From Prochlorococcus sp. AG-409-D09 (GTDB lineage Bacteria > Cyanobacteriota > Cyanobacteriia > PCC-6307 > Cyanobiaceae): a DNA stretch of 32,131 bases. Positions 24,072 through 31,782 of this stretch are shown here, one piece after another. The position numbers and the translations under genes were made by a program. Every line of letters starts with the position of its first letter. Position 1 is the first letter of the stretch. The stretch spans positions 1-32,131 of the forward strand of contig QCJQ01000013.1 in NCBI GenBank assembly GCA_003215935.1. The letters run 5' to 3'. The notes below the pieces were generated by a model. It saw nothing but the letters and a program-made list of their open reading frames with translations. It did not search any database and was not told the DNA's origin.

Positions 24072-25169
24072 ATGATTATTTTTAATGACATCAAAAGGCT
24101 TATAGATAAAGAAGGTGATGAACTTAAGGAAGTAATTAATAATGTGCTGAAAAGTGGTAGATATGCAATGGGAGAAAATGTAAAAAATTTCGAGAAAGAA
24201 TTTGCAGAATATATAGGAACATCTCATGCGATATCTTTAGCTAATGGAACAGATGCTTTAGAGATTTCGTTAAGGGCTATTGGAATAGGTAAAAACGATA
24301 GTGTAATTACTGTAGCTAATGCTGGGAATTATTCCAGCACAGCAATTCACCTCGTAGGAGCACAGCCTATATATGTAGATGTAGACCCAATTACTTTTAA
24401 CCTTGATGTTGAGAAACTAAAAAGTTTAGAATTCAATAAAAAAGCTCCTAAAGCTTTAATTATTACACACTTATATGGAAGATTGTCTGATGTGATAACT
24501 ATTAGGGAATGGTGTTTTAAAAGGAATATAAAAATCATAGAAGATTGTGCTCAGTCTCATGGAGCAACAATTGCTAACAAGTTTGCAGGTAATTTCTCTG
24601 ATTTAGCTTGCTTCTCCTTCTACCCTACGAAAAACCTTCCAGCTCTAGGTGATGCTGGAGCCATTGTCACTTCCGACTCATATTTAGCAGAAAAAATAAA
24701 TTCACTTCGTCAGTATGGATGGGGTGAAAAATATCAGGTTAATATACCTGGAGGAAGGAATAGTAGAATGGATGAAATACAAGCTGCGATATTGCGTTAT
24801 AGACTCAAAGGATTAGGAGAGAGAAACTCTCAAAGAATCAAAATTGCACAATATTATTCATCAAATATTAAAAATCCATCAATTAGTATTCCCTCTATAC
24901 CTTGTGAAGGACATGTAGCACATCTTTATGTGATTAGAACTGGTTCACGGCCTGAGTTGCAGAAATTTCTTTTAAATAATAATGTTGCTTCTGATATTCA
25001 TTATCCAATACCTGATCATCTTCAACTTAAAAGAATGAATTCCACATCTAGGACCTTAGCTCAAACTGAGTTGCTAGCCAAAGAGATTCTATCAATACCC
25101 TGTTATCCAGAATTAAGTTATTCTGAAGTAGAGTATATTACTTCAATTTGCAATCAATGGAATAACTAA
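24072..25169 (+). CDS. Nucleotide-sugar aminotransferase, DegT/DnrJ/EryC1/StrS family (FdtB/QdtB-like)
   Basis: The 365-residue protein is a PLP-dependent aminotransferase that puts an amino group on a dTDP-linked keto sugar. PLP-binding Lys187 lies in FYPTKNLPALGDAGA, and the Asp/Gln pair lies in IIEDCAQSHGA (about 156-166). The start YAMGENVKNFEKEFAEYIGT is typical. The fused acetyltransferase/ketoisomerase two genes downstream supplies the steps before and after, so the likely substrate is dTDP-3-keto-6-deoxyhexose, giving a 3-amino-3,6-dideoxy sugar. First gene of a five-gene plus-strand run with a good promoter. The rmlA/rmlB functions must lie elsewhere. Confidence 0.9.
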   Translation: MIIFNDIKRLIDKEGDELKEVINNVLKSGRYAMGENVKNFEKEFAEYIGTSHAISLANGTDALEISLRAIGIGKNDSVITVANAGNYSSTAIHLVGAQPIYVDVDPITFNLDVEKLKSLEFNKKAPKALIITHLYGRLSDVITIREWCFKRNIKIIEDCAQSHGATIANKFAGNFSDLACFSFYPTKNLPALGDAGAIVTSDSYLAEKINSLRQYGWGEKYQVNIPGGRNSRMDEIQAAILRYRLKGLGERNSQRIKIAQYYSSNIKNPSISIPSIPCEGHVAHLYVIRTGSRPELQKFLLNNNVASDIHYPIPDHLQLKRMNSTSRTLAQTELLAKEILSIPCYPELSYSEVEYITSICNQWNN

Positions 25170-25204
25170 ATTTTTTTACTCATCCAAATCGGGTTTTAAA
25201 TTTA

Positions 25205-26164
25205 ATGACTTCAATAAATAAAAAAAATAAGTACTCACTTGTCATACCGGTCTATAGAAACTATCAATCCTTACCTAAGCTTTTGGATCAAATTAATCTT
25301 CTTAACCAATCATTATTTAATCACTTAGAAGTGGTTTTTGTAATAGATGGAAGTCCTGATAACTCATTGAATTATTTAAGAGAACAGTTGCCAAAGGAAT
25401 CTTTCGATTCGCAACTAATAAGCCTATCAAGAAACTTTGGCTCATTCCCAGCAATTATCGCAGGGATAACAGAAGCGAAAGGAGAATATTTTGCGGTTAT
25501 GGCAGCAGATCTTCAAGACCCTCCCGATTTAATACTCAAATTCTTTAATAGCCTTGAGAAAAAAGATGTAGATATAGCCATAGGAGTTCGAACTGGAAGA
25601 GACGATCCTTTTATAACAAAAGCACTCTCTAATTGTTTTTGGTGGCTTTATCGTAAATTTGTTATTAGAGAAATTCCTAGAGGAGGGGTTGATCTATTTG
25701 CCTGCAATAGTATATTCAGGTCACATCTAATTTCATTAAAGGAGTTAAACACATCCTTAATTGGTTTGATCTTTTGGGCAGGCTTTCGAAGAGAATACAT
25801 AAATTATTTTCGTTTAAAAAGACCTTATGGAAAAAGTGCATGGAATTTTAATAGGAAACTTCGATATTTAAATGACAGCATTTTTGCATTCTCAGAACTA
25901 CCGTTGCAGTTTATTCAATCGATAGGTTGTTTGGGAATCTTATTCTCTACTATATTTGGTCTAATTATTATAATAGCCCGTATCATGGGCCAAATAGTGG
26001 TTCCAGGCTATTCAGCGATAATCTTAACTATAATGTTCTTTTCATCTTTAAATATAGCAGCTTTAGGAACAATAGGAGGTTATGTTTGGCGAACTTATGA
26101 GAATTCAAAATTGCGACCTAGATTTCTTATCTTGTCATCAGAGAAATTCTCACCATCTAATTAA
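25205..26164 (+). CDS. GT2 glycosyltransferase, polyprenyl-phosphate sugar synthase type (GtrB-like)
   Basis: The 319-residue protein begins with a GT-A domain: YSLVIPVYRN, FVIDGSPDNS, and ADLQDPPDL with the metal-binding acidic motif around residues 97-102. Two C-terminal membrane helices (about 238-262 and 272-296) follow. This is the layout of GtrB/DPM1-type enzymes that load a sugar on undecaprenyl phosphate at the cytoplasmic side. A gtrA-like gene and a GT-C transferase follow in the same run, completing a flip-and-transfer module. The substrate is probably the amino sugar made by its neighbours or a hexose; this cannot be decided here. Confidence 0.88.
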   Translation: MTSINKKNKYSLVIPVYRNYQSLPKLLDQINLLNQSLFNHLEVVFVIDGSPDNSLNYLREQLPKESFDSQLISLSRNFGSFPAIIAGITEAKGEYFAVMAADLQDPPDLILKFFNSLEKKDVDIAIGVRTGRDDPFITKALSNCFWWLYRKFVIREIPRGGVDLFACNSIFRSHLISLKELNTSLIGLIFWAGFRREYINYFRLKRPYGKSAWNFNRKLRYLNDSIFAFSELPLQFIQSIGCLGILFSTIFGLIIIIARIMGQIVVPGYSAIILTIMFFSSLNIAALGTIGGYVWRTYENSKLRPRFLILSSEKFSPSN

Positions 26165-26172
26165 CTAAGAAA

Positions 26173-27102
26173 ATGAGTTCCTACTTTGTGCACAGAAATG
26201 CAATTTGTGAATCTCAGGACATAGGAAATGGTACTAATATTTGGGCCTTTACCCATATTTTAGCCTCAGCAAAGATTGGAATTGATTGTAATATATGTGA
26301 CCATATTTTCATAGAGAATGACGTAAGAATAGGAGATCGTGTAACTATAAAAAGTGGAGTACAGTTATGGGATGGAGTTGTTGTTGAAGATGATGTATTT
26401 ATAGGACCAAATGTTACTTTTACAAATGATAACTTCCCAAGAAGTAAAGTTTACCCAGATAAATTTCTTACAACTATTGTTAGGGCAGGAGCATCTATCG
26501 GTGCTAATGCAACAATACTTCCAGGACTTTCAATAGGAACTGGGGCCATGGTTGGAGCAGGGGCAGTAGTAGTTAGATCAGTCCCCTCAAATGCGATAGT
26601 TGTAGGAAATCCCTCTAGAATTATAGGTTATGTAGATGCAACTAAGGATGAATTACCTTTATCTATAGACAGTGGTAAATCAACAAAGCAATTGTCAGTG
26701 GCAGGAGTTAAAAGTTATAACTTAACGATTGCTAGAGATTTAAGAGGAACTTTAGCAGCCCTAGAATTTGAAGATCAAGTTCCTTTCCCAGTAAAAAGAA
26801 CTTTCTTCGTATATGATGTCCCTAATAAATATACTAGAGGTGAACATGCACATAGAAGATGTCATCAGTTCCTAGTTTGCATTAAAGGATCTTGCTCTTT
26901 AGTAGTAGATAATGGTAGCCATAGAAGTGAAATAGTGCTCGATAAACCTTCAATAGGAATCCACATTCCTCCTTTAATATGGGGAATACAATATAACTAT
27001 TCAGCAGATGCCGTTTTAGTCGTTTTTGCGTCTGAACATTATAATTCGGAAGATTATATAAGAGAATACTCTGAATTCAAGGAAATAGTCTTGCCAAGAT
27101 AA
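26173..27102 (+). CDS. Fused sugar N-acyltransferase and 3,4-ketoisomerase (FdtC-FdtA/WxcM type)
   Basis: The 309-residue protein has two parts. Residues about 1-160 are a left-handed beta-helix acyltransferase with hexapeptide repeats (VRIGDRVTIKSGV, ASIGANATILPG, MVGAGAVVVR). Residues about 172-305 are a cupin-type ketoisomerase, with FFVYDVPNKYTRGEHAHRRC and IHIPPLIWG. WxcM-like fusions do both the first and last steps of dTDP-3-acetamido-3,6-dideoxyhexose synthesis, with the FdtB-like enzyme between. Domain order is acyltransferase first. The gap to the next gene is 1 bp, so expression is coupled. Confidence 0.9.
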   Translation: MSSYFVHRNAICESQDIGNGTNIWAFTHILASAKIGIDCNICDHIFIENDVRIGDRVTIKSGVQLWDGVVVEDDVFIGPNVTFTNDNFPRSKVYPDKFLTTIVRAGASIGANATILPGLSIGTGAMVGAGAVVVRSVPSNAIVVGNPSRIIGYVDATKDELPLSIDSGKSTKQLSVAGVKSYNLTIARDLRGTLAALEFEDQVPFPVKRTFFVYDVPNKYTRGEHAHRRCHQFLVCIKGSCSLVVDNGSHRSEIVLDKPSIGIHIPPLIWGIQYNYSADAVLVVFASEHYNSEDYIREYSEFKEIVLPR

Positions 27103-27103
27103 T

Positions 27104-27466
27104 TTGAACAATATATTTTTTAAATTCTTTACTGCAGGAGTCATGAATACAATATTTTCATGCTTTATATATGCCTTGTTAATTAAATTTTATAGTTATA
27201 ATATTGCTTATTTCATTGCTTACTCCTGTGGCATACTTACCTCATATGCTTTGCAGTCAAGTTATGTTTTTAAAGCAAATATCTCACGTCTGATTGCTTT
27301 CAAATATATCTTTATATATGTTTTTCAGTATTCAATTGGATCACTATTCCTTTTTCTCTTTATTGAAAAACTACTATTCAATAAATTCCTCGCGCTAATT
27401 TTTTCTTACTGCATCACTGTACCAACACACTTCTTCCTTGCAAAAAAAATATTCAATAAAAATTAA
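27104..27466 (+). CDS. GtrA-like membrane protein (putative polyprenyl-linked sugar flippase)
   Basis: This 120-residue protein (TTG start, 1 bp after the previous stop) has four membrane helices, at about 5-25, 33-53, 68-88 and 94-114, as in the GtrA family. The second carries AYSCGILTSYALQSSYVFKA, the typical G-x-x-x-S-x-x-L-x-x-x-x-F pattern. GtrA proteins help move undecaprenyl-phosphate-linked sugars across the membrane; the GtrB-like enzyme in the run would be its partner. It is low in charge and typical in length. Confidence 0.8.
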   Translation: MNNIFFKFFTAGVMNTIFSCFIYALLIKFYSYNIAYFIAYSCGILTSYALQSSYVFKANISRLIAFKYIFIYVFQYSIGSLFLFLFIEKLLFNKFLALIFSYCITVPTHFFLAKKIFNKN

Positions 27467-27492
27467 TTTTACTATTAATTATTCTTTCTTTT

Positions 27493-27522
27493 TTGACAAT
27501 AGTGTGTTTAGATATTTATAAT
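27493..27522 (+). promoter_or_regulatory. Sigma-70-type promoter before the GT-C gene
   Basis: TTGACA (27493-27498), an 18-bp spacer and TATAAT (27517-27522), 23 bp before the GTG start of the next gene. This gives that gene a start of its own, with a very short leader, in addition to read-through from the operon. Confidence 0.55.
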
Positions 27523-27545
27523 AAGTTAAGATCAATATTTTTAAA

Positions 27546-28892
27546 GTGATATTCTTTAAACAGAGTAGGCTAAAAAGCATTTTTAATGTCGACCATAGAT
27601 ATCAACTAACTATATGTTTGTTTATTGGAATCTCTTTCAGATTGCTATGGATTTTATTCATTGACTTTAGCCAAAACTTTTCTAATCCTGGAGATTCAAC
27701 CTTTTATATAGAGATGGCAAATAATATTATTGAACATGGTATATATGGAAAGGAATCGACTCCTGGTTTTTTCCGAGCGCCTTTATATTCATATTTTATA
27801 GGTATATGTAGCTTCATACCTGGATATCTAAGATTCAATGTTATTGCAGTTCAACACCTCTTGACTATTTTAGTCTCGATATTCTCGTGGAATAGTTTGA
27901 AGAATATTTTTAATAAAAATTTGCTGGCCTTATGGATAGCATTATGGATAGCCAGCCCAGCTTCTTCCTTTCAAGATAGTCTTATACTACAAGAAAGTCT
28001 ATATACCAATCTATGTATTATTGTTATTGTTTTATCTTTTTTATATATCAAAAGTAATCAATTGCTATACGCAATATTAATAGGCTTTTTTGTAGGCATT
28101 ACTTTATGGGTAAGAGAAGTATTCTTATTCCTCCCTGGATTCCTTTTTCTTTCATTCGTTTTTATTAAGGGTAGCGCTATTAAACCTCTTAAATTTCTTT
28201 TAATCATGTTTATATGCACACTCCTTACTATTAGCCCTTGGCTATATAGGAACTATAGATTAACTGATGGAAAAATATTTCTTTCCAAGGGTATTATGGG
28301 TTTAAGCTTATATATAGGTACATGGCAGTCTGATTCAAATTGGAACCAGCAATGGTTGACTGGTATTAATTTACCAGAGAGAGCTTTTGATGAAACCAGT
28401 AATCGCTTAGAAATTAAAAATGCAATGGCAAATAGATCTATTACTAATGATAATATACTTATATCAGAAGCAAAAAGAAGAATATTTAATAATCCAATTA
28501 ATACAATTAAAACTTGGTTCTTTCGTTCATATTATATGTGGATAGGAACACGCTCTGATTTAGTACATTTGAAGCTAAATACTCATACCTTACCCTGGTT
28601 TATATTCAAATCTTTTCTATGGGTTGTCAATTTCTTTATTGTTTTTTTGGGTTCATTGGGAATGCTAATCACAATCTATTCTAATAAGTTATTTAGCATT
28701 CCAGCTTCGTTAATAGCATATAACTATTTGATTTATTTACCATTTTTAAATATAGAGACTAGATACTCTCATCCATCTTATCCTTGGCTTTTGCTATTTT
28801 CATTATTGGCAGTTATTAGAATAATTAATACCAAAAAAAGGAATATCTCTTTGATACAAAATAAAAAATTTACAACAGAATCTAGATTATAA
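27546..28892 (+). CDS. GT-C membrane glycosyltransferase (ArnT/GT39-like)
   Basis: This 448-residue protein starts at GTG and has about ten membrane helices. The first external loop has GDSTFYIEMANNIIEHGIYG and then FFRAPLYSYF, the acidic and R-x-P-x-Y pattern of GT-C transferases (ArnT, PMT/GT39) that use a polyprenyl-linked sugar donor. LQESLYT lies where these proteins have the second conserved acidic site. It probably moves the sugar delivered by the GtrA/GtrB-like pair to an acceptor outside the membrane, maybe a lipid or an S-layer or O-antigen component. The start is fixed by the lack of an earlier in-frame codon. Confidence 0.82.
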   Translation: MIFFKQSRLKSIFNVDHRYQLTICLFIGISFRLLWILFIDFSQNFSNPGDSTFYIEMANNIIEHGIYGKESTPGFFRAPLYSYFIGICSFIPGYLRFNVIAVQHLLTILVSIFSWNSLKNIFNKNLLALWIALWIASPASSFQDSLILQESLYTNLCIIVIVLSFLYIKSNQLLYAILIGFFVGITLWVREVFLFLPGFLFLSFVFIKGSAIKPLKFLLIMFICTLLTISPWLYRNYRLTDGKIFLSKGIMGLSLYIGTWQSDSNWNQQWLTGINLPERAFDETSNRLEIKNAMANRSITNDNILISEAKRRIFNNPINTIKTWFFRSYYMWIGTRSDLVHLKLNTHTLPWFIFKSFLWVVNFFIVFLGSLGMLITIYSNKLFSIPASLIAYNYLIYLPFLNIETRYSHPSYPWLLLFSLLAVIRIINTKKRNISLIQNKKFTTESRL

Positions 28893-28901
28893 ACTCAAAT
28901 C

Positions 28902-29000
28902 ATGCCTATCAATAAACCTATTCCTGATTCTGTTATCTGCTTTTGGAAAAAGCAGTTTCAAAAGATCAGAGAAATGATCGTTAGACCTTCTAATAAATAG
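28902..29000 (+). CDS. Possible 32-residue basic peptide
   Basis: The ATG-TAG frame encodes MPINKPIPDSVICFWKKQFQ and a short basic end. A perfect hairpin CTGCTTTT-GGA-AAAAGCAG lies inside (28937-28955), which could instead be part of a terminator for the sugar operon, though few T follow. The two readings compete. Confidence 0.35.
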   Translation: MPINKPIPDSVICFWKKQFQKIREMIVRPSNK

Positions 29001-29018
29001 AAAAAGACTTGCTTGTTA

Positions 29019-29183
29019 ATGACTCTTACCTCTCATAGACAACACAAGATTTACCTCGCAGCAACAATGGGATATGGACTTGGTTCAGATGATCCTGAAG
29101 AGATCGCCTACTACAAAAAGGTCAAGGAGGAGATCAATAAGGACAAGGAGAACAGAAATTTGGGAATACCCAGGGAGGACTAA
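29019..29183 (+). CDS. Small charged hypothetical protein, 54 residues
   Basis: The frame MTLTSHRQHKIYLAATMGYG with a following charged helix (DDPEEIAYYKKVKEEINKDK) runs to TAA (29181-29183). Its stop overlaps the next ATG (TAATG), so it is probably coupled to the small membrane protein after it. The 60-aa cut-off usual in gene calls would miss it. Family unknown. Confidence 0.5.
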   Translation: MTLTSHRQHKIYLAATMGYGLGSDDPEEIAYYKKVKEEINKDKENRNLGIPRED

Positions 29184-29326
29184 TGCGCTACTTCTGGCCT
29201 ATCGCTCGAATTGTTTTCTGCCCGCTGACAATCCTCTGCATTTACCTCTCAGTTACGGCGCCACCTGACACGGGTCCTTCTCAGAACAATCAGAGTGGGT
29301 CATCCGAAGGCTCGATAATTCTTTAG
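29183..29326 (+). CDS. Small membrane protein, 47 residues
   Basis: The ATG overlaps the previous stop. The product has one membrane helix (FCPLTILCIYLSV, about residues 12-24) and a short polar tail ending GSSEGSIIL. The gene converges on an HTH gene 31 bp away. A decayed copy of its 3' end lies at 14395-14452, also convergent to an HTH paralogue, so the two genes appear to travel as a unit. Confidence 0.5.
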   Translation: MRYFWPIARIVFCPLTILCIYLSVTAPPDTGPSQNNQSGSSEGSIIL

Positions 29327-29357
29327 CGTCAACCTCTCAAACTTGTAGACAATTGAC

Positions 29358-29591
29358 TTACTCGTCCAGATAGTTCATCTTTCTAATTGGATTACTTGGC
29401 CTCCATTGCAAGATTCCTTTGAGATGTTGATCTAATGGAGAGTGCCCTTTTGGATGTAGGTCAAGGTATTTCCTCCCGTCAATACTGACTTCATAGTGTT
29501 TTAACCAACCATCATTTTTGACCTTATAAAGTGTTGAACGACTGGAATATCCAAGGATTCTTGCTGTTTCTGAATAAGTGCAATAGGGCAT
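29358..29591 (-). CDS. Small HTH-like protein, paralogue of 14545-14775
   Basis: The 77-residue protein starts MPYCTYSETARILGYSSRST and shares LYKxKxDGWL, a middle strand segment, and GIxQWRPSNPIR with its paralogue. A helix-turn-helix at about 7-28 is likely, so it may bind DNA. Downstream, in the convergent direction, it faces the small membrane protein gene. Function unknown; the repeated pair suggests a linked role, but this has not been shown. Confidence 0.65.
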   Translation of the reverse strand: MPYCTYSETARILGYSSRSTLYKVKNDGWLKHYEVSIDGRKYLDLHPKGHSPLDQHLKGILQWRPSNPIRKMNYLDE

Positions 29592-29710
29592 AGATCTGAG
29601 AGTTTTAGACAGTTAAGTGGAAGAAGCTGTAATTCCTTTAATCCACTATCAATACAAGACTTATAGAGTCAAATAGTCCTGTTTAACCGTTAACTGCCCA
29701 CACTTTCAGG

Positions 29711-29817
29711 AGTAGACCCTTGGGTACTTACCTGATAAGAAAGGGAGGGTGAAAGTAGGAAAAATACAATTCACCCCAAAATATTTACAAAGGACCATAT
29801 AAATAAGTAGGTCTACT
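29711..29817 (+). other. Candidate structured RNA or regulatory region
   Basis: An outer inverted repeat AGTAGACC (29711-29718) and GGTCTACT (29810-29817) encloses an inner one, GGGTGAA (29747-29753) with TTCACCC (29770-29776). T-rich sequence follows the outer 3' arm. The gap 29592-29916 has no gene I can support, so a small RNA or a long leader is possible. Confidence 0.3.
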
Positions 29818-29868
29818 TTTATTTCCTGTTTCTACTTTCGTTCTACTCAGTAATCCCAGCTCATACAT

Positions 29869-29880
29869 CTCTGTACAGAG
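29869..29880. promoter_or_regulatory. Perfect 12-bp palindrome, possible operator
   Basis: CTCTGTACAGAG reads the same on both strands. It lies about 37 bp past the stop of the minus-strand membrane-protein gene. A dimeric repressor site is possible, but it has no matching gene start nearby. Confidence 0.3.
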
Positions 29881-29916
29881 CGGGATCTCCTGAGTTGTAA
29901 CTCGAAAGTGATAGCT

Positions 29917-30102
29917 TCATTTCTTGTTTTTCCAGCCGAGCATCTCAGCCATTTTGCCTGTTGCGGCAAAGTATCCAATCGCTCCAACAAATAACCCAAA
30001 AGCAATCAGATTCGGAACGATTCCACCAATGATCTGGGCTTCTCCAAAAGTTAGAAACGTAATCACAACAAAAACTCTGGCCCAGTTATCAGCAAAACTC
30101 AT
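29917..30102 (-). CDS. Small hypothetical membrane protein
   Basis: The 61-residue protein has two hydrophobic helices (about 8-20 and 27-47) with Gly-rich GGIVPNLIAFGLFVGAIGY, and a basic end GWKNKK. Its ATG overlaps the stop of the DUF2905 gene (TAATG), so the two are one transcript. Family not recognised. Confidence 0.6.
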   Translation of the reverse strand: MSFADNWARVFVVITFLTFGEAQIIGGIVPNLIAFGLFVGAIGYFAATGKMAEMLGWKNKK

Positions 30103-30305
30103 TAGGAGGATCGAAATAAATTAAAAATGACTGTAAGCAGCAGACTAATTGCAATACAACTCACTACTGGGAAATAAAATGTTGAATTCTCACCTCGAAA
30201 GATGATGTCCCCAGGTAATCTTCCCAAGCCTATTTGTTTTAAATAAGGATATAGAACACCGATCGAAGCGATTATTAGGCCAAGAGTAATTAGTATTCTT
30301 TGCAT
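30102..30305 (-). CDS. DUF2905 family membrane protein
   Basis: The 67-residue protein has the typical DUF2905 layout: an N-terminal membrane helix, the conserved turn GLGRLPGDI at about residues 26-34, then TFYFP and a second helix. The family is found widely in bacteria and its function is unknown. It is coupled to the next small membrane gene by a one-base overlap and follows the previous minus-strand gene by 78 bp. Confidence 0.85.
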   Translation of the reverse strand: MQRILITLGLIIASIGVLYPYLKQIGLGRLPGDIIFRGENSTFYFPVVSCIAISLLLTVIFNLFRSS

Positions 30306-30383
30306 AAAGAGCTATCCGCCGCTTGGCCTAATAGTAAGAAACTTTTCAATTTGTGCAGATTAGAAACTTTAAAAAGAAATTGC

Positions 30384-30566
30384 TTATTCTTCCTCTTCTT
30401 TTTCTTGTTTGAATTTGAACCATCCTTCTTCTTTCATTCCTCTTCTTATCGCAGTAATAAGTGCTCCAAGGAAAAAAGATCCTACTCCAGCAAAGATTGC
30501 CAGAGTCAATAAAGGCTTAACTCCTGATACGGCTGTACTTTGAAGGGCAGGATCTAATGGATCCAT
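30384..30566 (-). CDS. Small hypothetical membrane protein with acidic tail
   Basis: The 60-residue protein has one membrane helix (LLTLAIFAGVGSFFLGALIT, residues 19-38), then an amphipathic basic/acidic tail ending KEEEE. The ATG lies 15 bp after the stop of the CP12-like gene. No family recognised. It is likely to be in the same transcript as its neighbours. Confidence 0.6.
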   Translation of the reverse strand: MDPLDPALQSTAVSGVKPLLTLAIFAGVGSFFLGALITAIRRGMKEEGWFKFKQEKEEEE

Positions 30567-30581
30567 TAGATCGTTATTTTG

Positions 30582-30746
30582 TTAGTCGTCATAGACTTTG
30601 CATGTTGAAGAAGTTGGGTGAATTTCACATTCATCATTCCAAAACTTTTCTCTGGTTTCAGCAGGAATTTCGTAATTGAAATCATGCATTACTCGAATAT
30701 CACTCAACGCATTTTTGATGACAGAAAATGGAGTTTTTAGCTTCAT
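30582..30746 (-). CDS. CP12-like C-terminal tail protein, 54 residues
   Basis: The product ends NDECEIHPTSSTCKVYDD. This matches the C-terminal GAPDH-binding end of CP12, where C-x8-C forms a redox loop before (K/R)VY(D/E)D. CP12 ties GAPDH and PRK together in the dark and so stops the Calvin cycle. This protein lacks the N-terminal Cys pair and the AWD-VEEL core of full CP12, so it probably binds GAPDH only. A strong AGGAGG lies 6 bp before the ATG. It is too short for most gene callers. Confidence 0.65.
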   Translation of the reverse strand: MKLKTPFSVIKNALSDIRVMHDFNYEIPAETREKFWNDECEIHPTSSTCKVYDD

Positions 30747-30924
30747 AAACCTCCTGTTCGGATGACTATGTTCTACTTGATTCTTTGTGGTTTAAACACC
30801 TCGGCTTATACTCAAGTACTACTTCCTAGTGAATTGATAGGGAAAAGAAAAAGTACTAATACACAGCCACATTGGTTCCAATAGAAATTAGTCTTCGATC
30901 ATGGAATCCTATGAGAAGGACCCT

Positions 30925-31146
30925 TTAACACTTAGGTAGGTTTGATTTCTCTTCATTTCTTTTGAAGGAAGGATTCTGATAGCAACATCTTTCAATTATG
31001 GGGGTTATGCCTTCCTCCAACTCCTTGAGAAGCTCAACCTTAAAAGATTCTCTATTCTCAAGTATTGGTGGTTCGTACCCTGCTTCTTGAGTATCTAAAA
31101 GAATAGCCAAAATGGTTCTGTGAAAAAGGGGATGACGTAAAGACAT
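30925..31146 (-). CDS. Small hypothetical protein
   Basis: The 73-residue product starts MSLRHPLFHRTILAILLDTQ and has a helical, acidic middle (ELLKELEEGITPIIERC) and a Cys near the end. The ATG at 31144-31146 sits 2 bp after the stop of the upstream gene; a longer frame would overlap it. Family not recognised. A 178-bp gap follows to the CP12-like gene. Confidence 0.5.
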   Translation of the reverse strand: MSLRHPLFHRTILAILLDTQEAGYEPPILENRESFKVELLKELEEGITPIIERCCYQNPSFKRNEEKSNLPKC

Positions 31147-31148
31147 TA

Positions 31149-31361
31149 TTAGCAACAAGAGCAATCGCTATCGCCTTCGGGTGTTGGGTTCTCGAATGCA
31201 TCTGCAACATCCCTAAGCATGACAGCAATAAATTGAGGAGGACATTGAAGTTCGTTGATATAACCAGCGCATTGGTGTGCTATCCCCTGCATGGCCGGAA
31301 GAATTATTTTATCGACTTGCTCATCTGTTGGTTGCCAAGTCTCTTTACTTTTATCAGTCAT
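31149..31361 (-). CDS. Small hypothetical protein with Cys-rich end
   Basis: The 70-residue protein MTDKSKETWQPTDEQVDKII has a helical centre with two Cys (HQCAGYINELQC) and ends SDCSCC. A metal-binding or redox tail is possible. It is followed at 2 bp by the next small gene, so both are one transcript. Family unknown. Confidence 0.55.
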   Translation of the reverse strand: MTDKSKETWQPTDEQVDKIILPAMQGIAHQCAGYINELQCPPQFIAVMLRDVADAFENPTPEGDSDCSCC

Positions 31362-31408
31362 AAATTAATAGGCTTTAATCAACCAATCATGACGGATTTC
31401 TATCACAT

Positions 31409-31486
31409 TCACTTAAGAATTAAATATCCGTAGACAGTAATTATGATAAAAATTGGAATTGCCAAGTAAGTAAGTACGAACCACAT
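31409..31486 (-). CDS. Possible 25-residue single-helix membrane peptide
   Basis: ATG-TGA frame encoding MWFVLTYLAIPIFIIITVYG and a short end. It is one membrane helix, the size of small photosystem or cytochrome b6f subunits, but it matches none that I know. No clear ribosome binding site. Confidence 0.35.
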   Translation of the reverse strand: MWFVLTYLAIPIFIIITVYGYLILK

Positions 31487-31512
31487 GAACGTATTTTCTT
31501 CTCCCACACTTT

Positions 31513-31659
31513 TTAAAAAAAGAGAATTGCAATAGCTATTCCCATTACTAAAACGATTGCCCAACTAAGGCAAAGCATTTGATAGTTGCTGAGATTTAAT
31601 TTTCGTTGAATGCGCTCGGATAATCGCTTGTCAGCCTTAATCAATCTCATTAAAACCAT
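31513..31659 (-). CDS. Small membrane protein, 48 residues
   Basis: The frame runs from ATG (31657-31659) to TAA. A basic helical N-terminal half (LIKADKRLSERIQRKLNL) is followed by one membrane helix (about 30-48, CLSWAIVLVMGIAIAILFF). Family not recognised. The basic part should face the cytoplasm. Confidence 0.45.
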   Translation of the reverse strand: MVLMRLIKADKRLSERIQRKLNLSNYQMLCLSWAIVLVMGIAIAILFF

Positions 31660-31723
31660 TTCTACTTAAAAGTTCTTTCCATCATCATGACTCTTTTTGT
31701 TTCTACTTCAATCAGCATCACAT

Positions 31724-31748
31724 AAAAAAGGACTGACCTTCGTCAGCC
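31724..31748 (-). terminator. Rho-independent terminator after the small secreted-type gene
   Basis: On the minus strand an 8-bp stem GGGCTGAC/GTCAGTCC with loop GAAG is followed by six T. It lies 34 bp past the stop of the gene at 31783-31944. Confidence 0.8.
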
Positions 31749-31782
31749 CAATACATTATTTGATTTGAGATCGTAAGTTTGA

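Noticed and set aside
28937-28955. Perfect hairpin after the sugar operon as terminator
   Set aside because: Only three T follow the stem, and it lies inside a small frame; not called as a terminator.
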